A DNA stretch of 64,000 nt from Edaphochlamys debaryana (lineage: Eukaryota > Chlorophyta > Chlorophyceae > Chlamydomonadales): assembly GCA_016858145.1 (NCBI GenBank), contig JAEHOE010000168.1:173656-237655 (forward strand), read 5' to 3'. The position numbers were made by a program, and so were the translations under genes. Positions 12,029 to 23,200 of the stretch are shown one piece after another. Within the stretch, counting starts at the first letter, position 1. Each line of letters begins with the position of its first letter. The notes beneath the pieces are model-generated. The model was not told where the DNA came from. It searched no databases and was given only the letters and a program-made list of their open reading frames with translations.

Positions 12029-12325
12029 ATGGGAAAGAAGACTCGAGCTTTCTGCGCCCTCTGCGACGCTGAAGTGTTGTCAGAGAGCTTCGTGCGGTTA
12101 TATGAACGGCCCGAGGGCCAGCCCCCACCGCCATGGTGTGAGGGTGGCGGGGAGTGCTGTCGCTATCTTGTGGCCCCGACCCATCGCAACCCCGAGTGCC
12201 CTCTTCATCTCGATGGGCGGGACCACAAGCACTCTCCAGTGGGCGACGAGTCCATCAAGTTGACCGTCAACATCCCCAAATGCAAGCGCAAGGCACTCAA
12301 GATCTGTGCAAATTGTGCCCGCTAG
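12029..12325 (+). CDS. Small Cys-rich protein encoded inside the transposon
   Basis: A 98-codon ORF beginning MGKKTRAFCALC. It has two CxxC pairs (CALC near the start, CANC at the very end) with further Cys and His between, an arrangement that could bind zinc. A good acceptor (CCATCCGCAG) lies 21 bp upstream, so this may be the last exon of a spliced reading frame. It does not resemble a transposase. I do not recognise the family. It could be a captured host exon or an accessory protein of the element. Coding status rests only on ORF integrity and the ordered Cys pairs. Confidence 0.45.
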   Translation: MGKKTRAFCALCDAEVLSESFVRLYERPEGQPPPPWCEGGGECCRYLVAPTHRNPECPLHLDGRDHKHSPVGDESIKLTVNIPKCKRKALKICANCAR

Positions 12326-12706
12326 TCACTATTCAATTGTATTTGTGGATTGATTGCGCTTGCGGTCCATGACATAGGGGAATGCCACAGGCCACATGGC
12401 CTGCTGAATAAAGGCGTAGCAAGGGAGCAGGTGGCCAATCGAATGTCCTACTGACAAGCAGGAGTGAACCAGGTGTATAGAACCGCACATGCGCGGTGCC
12501 ATATATGGATTCGCTAGATATCTTTCACTAGCACGCACGGGCCTCTCTTGCAAATTGAGTAGGGGCCTGTGGGGGACGCATGCATGATGCCAGACCGGTG
12601 CCTAATGAATAATGAATGCACTTGCCAGGGGGCCCTGGCACTTGCGCTGTTTTGAAGTGTACTGTTTGTTGGTCGGGGGAGAGTGCCGTTACCCAGGGGT
12701 CATCGA

Positions 12707-13350
12707 GGCAGGGGGCAGGGGGCAGGGGGCAGGGGGCAGGGGGCAGGGGCAGGGGGCAGGGGGCAGGGGGCAGGGGGCAGGGGCAGGGGGCAGGGGGCAG
12801 GGGGCAGGGGCAGGGGGCAGGGGGCAGGGGGCAGGGGGCAGGGGGCAGGGGGCAGGGGGCAGGGGGCAGGGGGCAGGGGGCAGGGGGCAGGGGGCAGGGG
12901 GCAGGGGGCAGGGGGCAGGGGGCAGGGGGCAGGGGCAGGGGGGGGCAGGGGGCAGGGGGCAGGGGGCAGGGGGCAGGGGGCAGGGGGCAGGGGGCAGGGG
13001 GCAGGGGGCAGGGGGCAGGGGGCAGGGGGCAGGGGGCAGGGGGCAGGGGGCAGGGGGCAGGGGGCAGGGGGCAGGGGGCAGGGGGCAGGGGGCAGGGGGC
13101 AGGGGGCAGGGGGCAGGGGGCAGGGGGCAGGGGGCAGGGGGCAGGGGGCAGGGGGCAGGGGGCAGGGGGCAGGGGGCAGGGGCAGGGGGCAGGGGGCAGG
13201 GGGCAGGGGGCAGGGGGCAGGGGGCAGGGGGCAGGGGGCAGGGGGCAGGGGGCAGGGGGCAGGGGGCAGGGGGCAGGGGGCAGGGGGCAGGGGGCAGGGG
13301 CAGGGGGCAGGGGGCAGGGGGCAGGGGCAGGGGGGCAGGGGGCAGGGGGG
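12707..13350. repeat. GGGGGCA minisatellite, about 90 copies
   Basis: About 644 bp of head-to-tail GGGGGCA with occasional 6-bp (GGGGCA) and longer-G variants. All G runs are on the plus strand, so that strand could form many G-quadruplexes. It lies between the terminal repeats of the Mutator-like element. The long open frames across it in several phases are a consequence of 7-bp periodicity without stop codons, not genes. Confidence 0.97.
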
Positions 13351-13973
13351 CGCATGCTTGGCAGGGGTGAGCAGGAGGGCAGGGGAAACGGGCCGCTGAG
13401 GTGCATAAGGGCATGGCAGCCCCTGTTGCTTGGAGCAGGATAGGTATGGGCGGACTTTGCGCGCCCACGGTTTGCATTGAAGTCTCCCCGAGCCGCCTAG
13501 TGTGTTGGCCTTAGGCCCCTGCAGGCCCAGCGGGGGCCCTGCGTGGGACACGGCCAGGCAGTGTCCGATGGCCTGGGTTCCCTGTTTGGCTGCGGGCGTG
13601 TCATGTAAGGGACACTTGGGAGCGCCCGTATCGATGGGGAGCGGCCTCGGGCAAAGTGGACACAACTTGTGCGCGCGAGAGCGTCTTTGCGTCCTCCATA
13701 TCAGCATCGTGGGTCGTCATTGCCCCGGAACACCCTAGGCAGAGCTATGCAGGGCGACAAAGTTGACACTGGTGCCTTAGTACTAGCATAGAGGAAATAT
13801 ACGTGGACGCCTGCGCTCTTGGTCGTTCACTGCTCCCTGGCGAGGACAATTCTCGCGAGGGGCACAGTTCCGAGTCCAGAGACGGCCCTGGCCAGTCGAA
13901 TGGAGCCGTATGCTTCACGGGCCCTTTGCTATCGATGGACATACACATGAAAAGCCCAACAGAAGCGGCGTTG

Positions 13974-14179
13974 GTGGTCTGCAGCCCCGCCGAGGCGATT
14001 TGCGAGCAATCGATTTCGCGTCCCAGCGACCACGCTGTCTGGCCTATTTCAAGTGCTCTAGTGGACCTAAGTGTATAACTAAGCCAAGCGGTGTTGGTCT
14101 CGACGTGCGGAGGGGGGCCGAAAGTGCCATTTTGGGAAATTTGGACGAGCAAGTCGCGAGTGGAGCTCCCCTCTCCCCT
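13974..14179 (-). repeat. Right terminal inverted repeat of the Mutator-like element
   Basis: Inverted partner of 11201-11406, ending in CTCCCCTCTCCCCT immediately before the right target duplication. It differs from the left repeat at only two or three positions, so the element is young or recently homogenised. Confidence 0.9.
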
Positions 14180-14189
14180 GGTCAACCGC
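14180..14189. repeat. Target-site duplication, right copy (GGTCAACCGC)
   Basis: Second copy of the 10-bp duplication, nine bases from the 5' splice site of paralogue A (exon ends at 14199 on the minus strand). Confidence 0.88.
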
Positions 14190-16067
14190 CTGCCGTACCT
14201 CGCGGGTTGCCGCCAGCACCTCTTGCCGCATCAGCGCCAGCTCCGCCGCCTCCTGCTGCATCACCTCCGCCCCCTCCACCGCACCAGCCTCCGCCTCGGC
14301 TTGCGCTCTGCCCTCAGCAGGAGCGTGGGCCCCATAGCGAAACCCTGTGGGACTGCCCAGGGTCCCGCCGTTGCCGCCTGTGGCTTAGCCGTTAGCCAAT
14401 CCCTGCCGCTGCCCGCCGCCGCCGTCGCTGCTGTTGGCGGCACCCCTGGTCAACGGGCTGCCGGCCTCGCCCCACACAGACGTAGCGAGTAGGCCCAGGA
14501 CTGAGCGCCGCCGTACGGCACCCGTACTCTGTGGGCGCGAGCTGTCCGTCAAGCGTCGCTTGTCGGGTCCGGGCTGTGCCTGCTGCACCGGGCTCTGCGC
14601 AAGCGACTGTGGCAGCTGCTCCAAGTGCAGAGCGCTGCGGCTGCGTGAGGGGGCGACGGGGCGGCTGACGAGCCTGCCCCCGGCAACAGAGGTAGAGGCC
14701 ACGTCTGCCCCCCTGGTGAGCAGTGCGCTGGCTTCGGTGGACGAATGACCGCCGCAGCTCGCTCGGCCCTGGCACGGCGACAGCCGCCCCGTCGCCCATA
14801 GCCCCAGCCACGCGCCCTGCAGCCGCAGCCGCACCGCCTCCCCGCCCCCTGCAGTCTCGCCCTCCCATTCCCCAGTAACCCCCATTGGCGCCTCCGTTCG
14901 CTCCTGCACCCCCAAGCCTGGGCCGTCCGCGCCCGCCCCTGCCCCCGCCCCCGCCCCCGGCCGCGCCATCCGTACGAAGGCCAGGCGGGGCAGGGCGGGC
15001 AGGACCAGGCCCCGGTGCAGGCGGGGCTCGCTGAGCGGGCCGGGGAGGGGCCCGGCGTGCGGAGCCGCTGCGGCCGCAAGCTCCGTCAGAACTGACGGGG
15101 GCAGCCAGGGAAGCGCCGCACAGGTGAGGCGGGGCGCGGCGGCATCCGTATTAGAGGCACCGGCAGAAGGGGCACTGAAGCTGGGCGAGCCGGTGCACGC
15201 AGAGGGCCAGGGCGGACGTGGCGTCACAGGATGGCCGGGGCTGGGGCCGGGGCTGGGGCTTCCCACGAGGCGCCTCTGCAGCAGGCGCTGGAGCACGCCG
15301 CCGCCGCTGCCGCTGCCTCCAACGCTGGCCGCGCGGGCAGCGCTGTCTCCACGGAACAGGGGCAGGGGCTGCGTGCAGAGGCTGTCGCCCCCAGGCTGCG
15401 CAGAGAGGGAAGGTGCTATTGATGTCAAGCCGGGCGTAGGCGAGGCGGCCCGAGGTGTGAACAGGTGTGGACGGAGGAGTCGGTCTGACTCACCTGCGGC
15501 ACTTGTCGTTCTTCACGACTGGGCAGACGAAGGCCCTCAGGAGATACGCAGCAAACCACGAGATCAGCCGTGAGCGTCGAGCTGCTGCCCGGGTCGCGGT
15601 CCCGGAGAATGACCTACAACGCAACACAGGCGAACACCCGAACTCGTACACAGAGACAAGTACTGGCCTCGGTAGGCGGTTGCGATCAACGTCAGCTATA
15701 ACCTCGGCGGCGGCCAAGAGCCTCTTGAGGCGTTTTGGCCCACAGCCGAGCGAGTAAAACCCGACCTGGCCGCTTGCCGCATCCAGGAGAACAGCGCCGC
15801 TACTGCATTCCAGGACCTCCACCAAGCCAGCTGGCAGCGGTGGCAGCGTTCCGGAGGGGCCTGCGCAGGCGTCGGCTCTGTCATGCCTGAAACGCCCGGC
15901 GGTCTTGCAAGCAAGGTCGCAGTTGTCACAGTTCTGAGTTCTTTACCTGTGGATAGCACCGTAACGACCACTCCATCGCTCAGCAGGCCGCGGCAGAGCT
16001 CCGCAAGTCCTTTCGATGCGCTTTGCCCCGTTATCATGAGGACGCGCTGGGCTGCGCTTCCAGACAT

Positions 16068-18303
16068 ATCTATACGGCACTCTGGATATGCCGGGGCTTC
16101 ATCCTCAACGGAAAGCTAGGCCACCGGCCGGTTGCAGCACTCATTTCGGGTACCGTGAGCTTGGTACCTTGAGCTATCCATTCTCCTGCTACCACAGTAG
16201 CAGTGCATACACTTATGCTGAGTCAAGCCGGGCGTCGCCCGCGGCATGGGCGCGCTTGGTGTGACCCCCGAGCACTTGGGCTCCTGAGGCGCTCTGGCAA
16301 AAGAGCGAGGCGCACTTGTGCGGCTGCTATCTCGGCGACCTCTCGGCACCCGAGGGCCGCGCGGGCCGCGCGGTCACACATAGAGCATTCGCAGAGCAGC
16401 CGCTCCCAGGCTCGTGCAGCGCAACCTCGCCGCCGATGCGGCACTGAGTTTGCGAACGATAACTACATTGATTGGGGCGTGAAGCGGCGGCTACTGTATT
16501 CGAGTCCTGTCCTGAGCCTTGAAACGGGAGCAGCATTCTCGGGCCCGCGCCGCACAATCAAGCGTCGCAGGCGCGCTTCCCGCCATCGCATATGCTTATT
16601 GCGGTGCGCTATGCTCTCGCTCCTTACACTGAAGGTTGTCGGCGTGCCGCATCTCCCCGGCGTGCCACATCTCCATGCCTCGCGGGACATCCCCTGCCCT
16701 CCCAGCCTGCGGCTCCTGCCCCGCGACCTCCCCCGCGACCATCATCAATAGCCCCCCTCTGTTGACAGCCTAGCCAGGTGTCCACGAGGCGCGACCACCT
16801 GCCCAATCCCATGTGCGGTGCCTGAATCAGGACATGCGGGACAGGGGAGGACATGCTCAGGTGTCCTGGACCAGGACACGAAAGCTGAAACAGGACACCT
16901 GAAGGTGCGTGCCCCAAAGCCACAGCTCTTCGGCCACCGCAGCGAGCGCTTCTTTAACAGTGCAGCTGCACACGGGCGCGGCAACGAACCGCACCGAGCG
17001 GCGCACCGAGCGGCATGCCGCCTGCAGATACTTCATCGGCGCCCGTGCGACCTTGTTGGCGCTACGTTGGCGCTAACGCCCAGTGCTGGAGTTGCGCTCA
17101 TGGCTCCGTGTCCAAGACCTCGGCTTCGTCAGGGCGGCGTGCATCGGGCGCGCGGGGCGCCTGGGCGCGCGTGCTCGTCCACGACATGGCTGCGCATGTG
17201 TGAAGGACACCAAAGCCCCCCGCCCACCACGGTCCCTAACCGGCTCCCCAAGGCTGAAGTGCCGACTACCCTGCAGGGCCTTTCCGCGGTCAATTAGGGG
17301 CCGTACCTGGCTCAGGGGCTGAGCTGTGCGTGGTTGCAGACGGAGCAAGTCCATGACTCCAACGCGCGCGCACACCCATGCGGCGAGGCTCGCTGGCACG
17401 GCAATGCGGCTCGTGGCCAGGAAGAGGGACTCCGCCTCGTCCCGCCACCGCACCAAGCCCCCAGTGCCGCGGTTCCGCCGCCCCTTGCCAACGTCCACCG
17501 CTCCCACACGCACTCAGCAGCCCAAATCAGCCCCAGAGCAAGCTATCCACCGCGCCCGGGACGTGAATTCGCCCCTTCCTCCGCTCAAAGCAGTAGGCTT
17601 TGAGGTCATCTATCGCCAAGGGCCGGCCACACCTGCGAACCTGCCAACTCAGCCCCTGAGCCAGGTATGTCGCTCAAAGCCCTATGCGTTCAGCACACTT
17701 TTCATCGAACCCGCCCATCAATCCACGAATCTCTGTCTATCAGGTGATCAGACAGGTGTGATCCCGTGATGCAGACACGTCGTTGCACCCGTTGTCTCCA
17801 TCTCCCCGGCTGCACACACGCACGCCACCGAGCGCTGAAGCGGCCGGCTCGTGCCGACGCGGCGCGGCCGCTCAGCCTCCATCACGCCACCACCCGCAGC
17901 GCCCGGCTTGGCAGCAGCAGGGGCCACGCTGCCACGGGCTGCCCCTTGCTGGCCTGGCCGACGCCCAAGCCCCGCCCTTCCGGCATTCGTGTGGGTCGCG
18001 CTCGTTCGCAGCCGGCGCCGGCAGCCCTGGAGTTGGCCATCCTGCCTAACTGCCCTCACTGCCCCAACGCGATGAATGCGATGAGCCATCCTGCCCCCCG
18101 TCCGCAATGTGGTTAGGACTCCGGCAGCCTGTGCTCCCGGCACAGCAGTCGCAGCGCCTCCTTCCGGTCGTACGCCTCGTACTGTCGTACTGCTAATTGC
18201 TCGGCTACTGCTATGACAGATAGCTCCAAAGGCCGGGCCGGCGCCTCAGTTCCAACACAAACCCAGATCCCTTCTTCCCTGGCCACGCATGAGGGCGTGC
18301 CAC
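16068..18303. other. Intergenic stretch, no supportable gene
   Basis: Upstream region of paralogue A. Open frames here lack family resemblance or consistent splice structure. The only structure seen is a perfect 11-bp inverted repeat (CAGGTGTCCTG ... CAGGACACCTG) near 16858-16903, inside a cluster of GGACA/TGTCC motifs. Confidence 0.6.
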
Positions 18304-20050
18304 GTCACGACGGCAGGCCCGGCGCCGAGCACCCGTACTCATTTCCATTCCGCTCAAAGAGCAGGAAGGCGTTGGCGGTTAGCTCCCCCATTAACAACTC
18401 GTAGTCGTCGGGGTCCTCGGGCAGCGCGTCCACCGCGAGCGCGCCTGCGTGCCGCCACAAAGGGGACGCCAGGGCAGCTGAGGAACCCGTGACTGGGAGC
18501 ATGATTGGCGGGGGTCCATGCAGGTTCTCGGTTGCCGCTGTTCCTCGCAGATCCCAATCTTTGGGCGCCAGGGTGGCGCAGGCCCACACGAGGCAAGCGG
18601 GCGGACGTGGTCGCGCACGCAATCGCAGTGGGCTTCACGCCCGCCTCCTACGCCTCGCTGGCCTCCCCCCTCTGTGCAGCGCCCCTCCGACTGGTGCGAC
18701 CACAACGGCAGCGCCCACACCCGAGCCCCCGGGTGTCTCACCCTCGCAAACCTCCCCCCCTCTAAGCCTCGTGTCAAGCTCTTGCTAGACACGTCTCACC
18801 CACGAGGCGGCGGTTGCGGAACTCGTGCAGTAGCTCGGGCTGCCTGTCGCGGTAACGCAGGATTTTGTCCATGGTATTCTGCACGCGGATATAAGTGTAG
18901 GAGTGAGGGAGTGGGGCAGGGGCTTCAGCGGCTAGGGGCGGGGCGCCGGAGCTGGGGCCTGGGAGACGCTCAGACGCAGGATGGGGAGATGCACACGATG
19001 ACGGGGATTGTAGCGCCAGGTGCAGGGCTGTAGGCAGACCCACACGTAAACGGCCAAGCAATAGGACGCGCAAGGCGGCACCCCCTGGAGCAGCCAAGCA
19101 AGAGAGGTACTGAGTCCGCCGACGGGCACCGCAGCATTGGAGGGTCGGCTCTCGTTGCCAACCCCACCATCAAGCGCTGGCCACTCCGGGTCAAGCCCCA
19201 AGGCTGACCCCCTCCCTCACGCCTGATGCAGGCAGGGCCCCACCTGCAGCGCGTCCACATCCCCCGGCAGCCCCCTTGTCTTCGTGCTGACCAGCAGGAC
19301 GAGGTCCTTCGTGACCGCCCCTCCGTCTACCTGGCCCAGGCTGGTCCTAGGGGTGGGCGCGGATAGGGCAGAGGGTGCAGGGATGGCGACACGGCTGTCC
19401 GTGCCATGCCGGGCTGGCGTATGCCGGCACTCACCCACTGCGGACCCGCAACTGGCCTGTCGTCTGCAGGGACGCCACCTGGTCTCCTGGCCGGATCCTC
19501 CTGAGGAAAGTGACGGCCGCCTCTGAAGAAGCTTTCTCACCGCCCAGAACCATAGAGGTCTTCCAGCCTGCGGGTAATGGGGCCGAGGTCGGGCGGGGTC
19601 ACACGCAGGCGTCCTGGCCTCCTGGGACGTCCTGCCCGTCCTGGCCCCTGCCTACCTTGTAGCGCATGCACGCCCTCCGGCTCCAGTGGGCGGTAGAGTG
19701 CGCCTTCTTCCAGTTCGCTCAGTTCGCATATCTGCCGCGGCTCCACGATGTGCAGGTTGGCAGGGTTCTTCACCTGTGGTGGTCCCCGCGCAGGGTTGGG
19801 CGGTCCAGTAAGGTTCAAAAAACTGAGCCAAGCTTAGCTTAGCTTAGCAAGGCAGCTGCACCTTCAAAAGGCAGCGGAGATGGAACGCCTCGAAGTCTCG
19901 GTCGCTCTTCATGCGCCGCTGCTGGACTTGATCTCCAATTACGATGTGAATGAGCCGTCCGGGCAGCGGCGCGGGCCGGGCCTTGGCGAGCGCCACGACG
20001 CACCAACCGCGTCGCACGGGAGCGACCCGAGCTGCGCTGTGCCGTAGTTG
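18304..20050 (-). CDS. Unidentified multi-exon gene or gene remnant (possible SET-like end)
   Basis: Several minus-strand segments look like real exons. One starts at an ATG near 20050 and ends HLRCLLK before a GTGCAG donor. The next runs about 19658-19771, between a CACAG acceptor and a GTAGGC donor, and contains LHIVEPRQICELSELEEG. Others are 19430-19500 (GDQVASLQTTGQLRVRS), 19252-19340 (VTKDLVLLVSTKTRGLPG) and 18803-18880 (MDKILRYRDRQPELLHEFRN). The last, 18305-18500, contains LLMGELTANAFLLF...NEYGC and a TGA. The last segment faintly recalls SMYD-type SET proteins. The exons are low in Ala/Gly filler, unlike shadow frames. Junction phases do not all close, so the model is incomplete or the gene is damaged. 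Its 5' end overlaps the broken start of IMPDH. Confidence 0.4.
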
Positions 20051-20264
20051 CATGGTTGCACAGCGTGATGGGTGACAATGAACGCGAGCCGGATGCCCGC
20101 GGAGGCACCGCCGGCGGTCGGGGGCAATTGGTGCACGTTGGGCGCGCGTTGGGTGCAACGGCCTGTTGGCTTTTTGTGGTGCAGGTATACGGGGGACGGG
20201 GGATGGGAAGGGCGAGGGAGGGGCTTGCGGGAACGGGAGAGGCAAGGGTGGACGCCGTCATCCT

Positions 20265-23200
20265 GGGCCTTGTGACCACCCGCGACATCGACTTCGTCAA
20301 CGACCGCCTCACGCCCCTGGCGGAGGTCATGACCACGGACCTGATCACGGCGCCGGAGGTGGGCGGCGGCGGGGAGGCGGCGGCGGGGAGGCGCAAGCAG
20401 GGGGCTCAGGCGGGGACGCAGGGGGGTGAGGAGGTTGGGGTGGCTGCCCCCGGCTGCCCCACCCCTCCTTCCCACCCCCTTTCCCGCGCCCGCCCACCCC
20501 CACCCGCGCCCAGGGCACCACCGCCGACACCGCCGGCGCGCTGCTCAAAAAGTGCAAGAAGAACAAGCTGCCCATCGTCAACGGCGCGGGCGAGCTGGTG
20601 GCGCTGGCCTCGCGCTCCTACTTTGAGGACGCCCGCAGCTTCCCCGCCCCCGGCGCCCCCTCCCTGGACGCGGCCGGCAAGCTGCGCGTGGGCGCGGCGG
20701 TGGGCACACGTGACTCGGACAAGGATCGTGTACGGGCACTGTACGAGCAAGCCAAGGTGGACGCGGTCATCCTGGACTCGTCCCAGGGGGATTCCACGTA
20801 CCAGGTGGGGCGGCCGGGGGGGGGAGCGGAAGGGCGGGGGGTGGAACGGGAAAGGGGTGCGAGGCGGGGGAGCGGGGAGGGAGGGGCGGGGCGAGGGCGG
20901 GGCTTGCGGAAGGAGGGGTATTGGAGGGGCGCGGGGTGTCGGCTGGTGCTGCCCCTCCCGCCGCGCCGGCTGAGGCGGCCAGGGGCAACGGGGTTTCTCG
21001 CGGGAAGCGGGGGCGGGGTGCCGTGCTGGGGAGGCGGGGGAGCAGCGGCGCAGGTGGGTGTGAGTACCAAAGTCCGGCCCCCTCCCCTCCGCACCCCTCC
21101 GTACCTTTCCGTACGTCCATCCACAGATTGCCATGATCAAGCACATCAAGGCCAGCCACCCAGGGCTCGACGTGATTGCGGGCAACGTGGTCACGGGCGC
21201 GCAGGCAAGCGGGGGTGTGGGACGGGGGGGCGGTCGTGGGGGGCGGCTGAGGGCGCCGTCGTGCATCCGTCTGTCCTGCCCCAGGGGACTCCTGCCTGCT
21301 GCGCCCCTCGGTTGGCACAGCTGGACCGTGGCTTCCCCCCCCCCCCCTTCTCCCGGGGTTCTGGTTTTGCCTCCTCCCTTCCCTGCTGCCGCCGCCCTCC
21401 GCGGGTGGTGTGTTTTGAAGCTCAGCTTGTACCGACCCCCCCCCCACGCCACCCCCGGCCCTCCCGCAGGCGCGGCGGCTGCTTGAGGCGGGCGCGGACG
21501 GCCTCCGAGTGGGCATGGGGTCGGGCTCCATCTGCACCACGCAGGTGGGGCGGGAGGGGGCTGGGGGGGAGGGATGGCGGGCTGGGAAAGCGGGAGCGAG
21601 GGATGGGGATGGAGGGCTGGCGGATGGCCCCACGGGATTGGGGTTGGGCGTGGTTACTTGTACCCCCGGGCGTGGCCCGCCGCAAAGGCTGGGGCGGGCG
21701 GGCCGGAGCAGGCCGAGCGCGGCTGTCGCGGCCGCACCTTGCAATGTACCGCGGAGGCTCTTAGGCTAAGCGGCGGCGTCTTTCACAGCGTGTCTCTGCT
21801 CCCAACCCCCTCCCCGCTCCCCCCTTGCCCCCCGCAGGAGGTGTGCGCGGTGGGCCGCGGCCAGGCCACAGCGGTGTACCACGTGGCCCGCGTGGCCAAA
21901 TCCCTGGGCGTGCCCATCATCGCGGACGGCGGCATCCAGAACAGCGGCCACATCACCAAGGCCCTGGCGCTGGGCGCCAGCGCGGTCATGTGCGGCTCGC
22001 TGTTCGCCGGCACCACGGAGGCGCCCGGGGAGTACTACATGCTCAACGGGCAGAGGGTCAAGGTGGGGAGGGGTGGGGGCCGGGGCGGGGGTGGGGCGGG
22101 GGTGAGGGAGTCGGGGGGTGGGCGGGCGGGGGCTGGGGTGCGGGTAGGGGTGCGGAGAAGGAGTCGGGAAGGGGAGTCAGGAGGGGGCGTCGGGAGGGGG
22201 AGTCAGGAGGGGGCGTCGGGAGGGGGAGTCGGTAGCGTTCGCCGGCGCGCGGAGGCGGACCAGGTAGGTGGAGCAGGTGTCGCAGCAGAGCGAATGCGGC
22301 GGCCGGCTGCTCCAGGGGTTGATCCGGAGAAGGGAGTGGATGGCGCTCTGCTGCCGCTCACGCCCTCGCCCGCCCCCTCCCCCCCTGCCCCCCCCCTCGC
22401 CCACCTCCCCCGCGCAGAAGTACCGCGGCATGGGCTCGCTGGAGGCCATTGCCAAGGGCAGCGAGAGTCGCTACCACTCGGACACGCAGAGCCTCAAGAT
22501 CGCGCAGGTGGGGCGCAGGGGGGCGGGGCGGGGGGTGGGGAGGGTCCGGTGGGGGCTGGGGGAGGTGCAGGGGCCGCGTGAAGGGAGGGGGCCGGGGGCG
22601 CCCGGGCGCCCGGCAGCTGCAGCCGGGGGTTTCGCTGCCCCGCAGAGCCGCAGACTCGGGCTCGTGCTGTAGGCGGAGGGCAGGCAGGGCGCCCCACCGC
22701 CGCCGCCGTCCTGTGGGCCCCCAGACCTGCCCTTGGTCCTGCGCCCCTTCAACCCCTGCCGCCTCCTCCCTTCCTTACCCTCCCGCTGCCCCCCCCGCAC
22801 CCCCAGGGCGTGTCCGGCGCCGTCAAGGACAAGGGCTCCATCCGCAAGACGGTGCCGTTCCTGGCGCAGGCGGTCAAGCAGGGCTTCCAGGACCTGGGGG
22901 CGGCCTCCATCGCGCAGGTGGGGGCTGTGGGGGGGCCTGGGGGGGGAGCCAAGGGCAGCAGCAGGAGGGGACGGCCGCCATAGGCTTGCGGACGCAGCCG
23001 CGCTGGGGCGTGCGTGGGGCGTGGGAGCGGGCGGCCGCTGCCTGCCACTGCCCGCCCCAGCCCCACGGCCCCTCGCTCGCTCGCGGAGCTCGCTTTGTCC
23101 CCGCTGTGTTGCCCTTCCGTCAACCGACACGACCCCAACGCCCAACGCCCAACCGTCAGGGCCGCGAGATGCTGTACAATGGCTCCATGCGCATGGAGGC

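Larger units (their letters stand above)
11201..14179. mobile_element. Non-autonomous Mutator-like DNA transposon (2,979 bp)
   Basis: Both ends carry the same sequence inverted, starting AGGGGAGAGGGGAGCTCC, for about 206 bp with two or three mismatches. It is flanked by the 10-bp direct repeat GGTCAACCGC (11191-11200 and 14180-14189). Paralogues B and C have the corresponding site once and no element, so the empty site is visible. Terminal repeats of about 200 bp with a 9-10 bp target duplication are typical of Mutator-like elements. No transposase is present: the interior holds a 98-codon ORF and a large G-rich minisatellite. It sits 19 bp into an intron of paralogue A, expanding it to about 3.1 kb against 120 bp in B and 146 bp in C. 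Confidence 0.88.
4932..16067 (-). pseudogene. Paralogue A of an unrecognised three-member family, 3' truncated
   Basis: Exon 1 starts at ATG 16067 and ends at a GTAAAG donor near 15949. Exon 2 begins at 15860 and exon 3 is 15494-15613. A long exon ends at 14199 and the next starts at 11089. Further exons include a block of about 2 kb near 8900-10700 and the last one (to 4932). It shares ordered blocks with paralogue C: GLAELCRGLL, LVVCCVxPEG, LPALPRLAFVRMARP, QGAWLGLW, REVLAATREV, TELYDMHDALLLSKLTER, PEFCAPAAPLDPRVVCEV and RRSSVNTPTGEAAFARGL. The C-terminal part of about 150 residues found in C is replaced at 4932 by the ARPC2 fragment. Function unknown; low-complexity Ala/Gly/Ser/Pro dominates. 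The blocks read as coding, so it may still be expressed in shortened form. Confidence 0.75.

Noticed and set aside
12707..13350. CRISPR array or telomere-like repeat
   Set aside because: There are no spacers, the unit is 7 bp, and it is not the TTTTAGGG-type telomere repeat of this group.
12612..13707. Long open frames (250-335 codons) in several phases on both strands across the minisatellite
   Set aside because: A 7-bp repeat without stop codons is open in many frames. The products are pure Gly-Arg-Gln-Ala or Cys-Pro-Leu-Ala repeats with no other support.
20406..21744. Minus-strand ORFs of 325-348 codons
   Set aside because: They overlie IMPDH exons and introns in antisense and are Pro/Arg-rich with no motif; shadow frames of GC-rich DNA.
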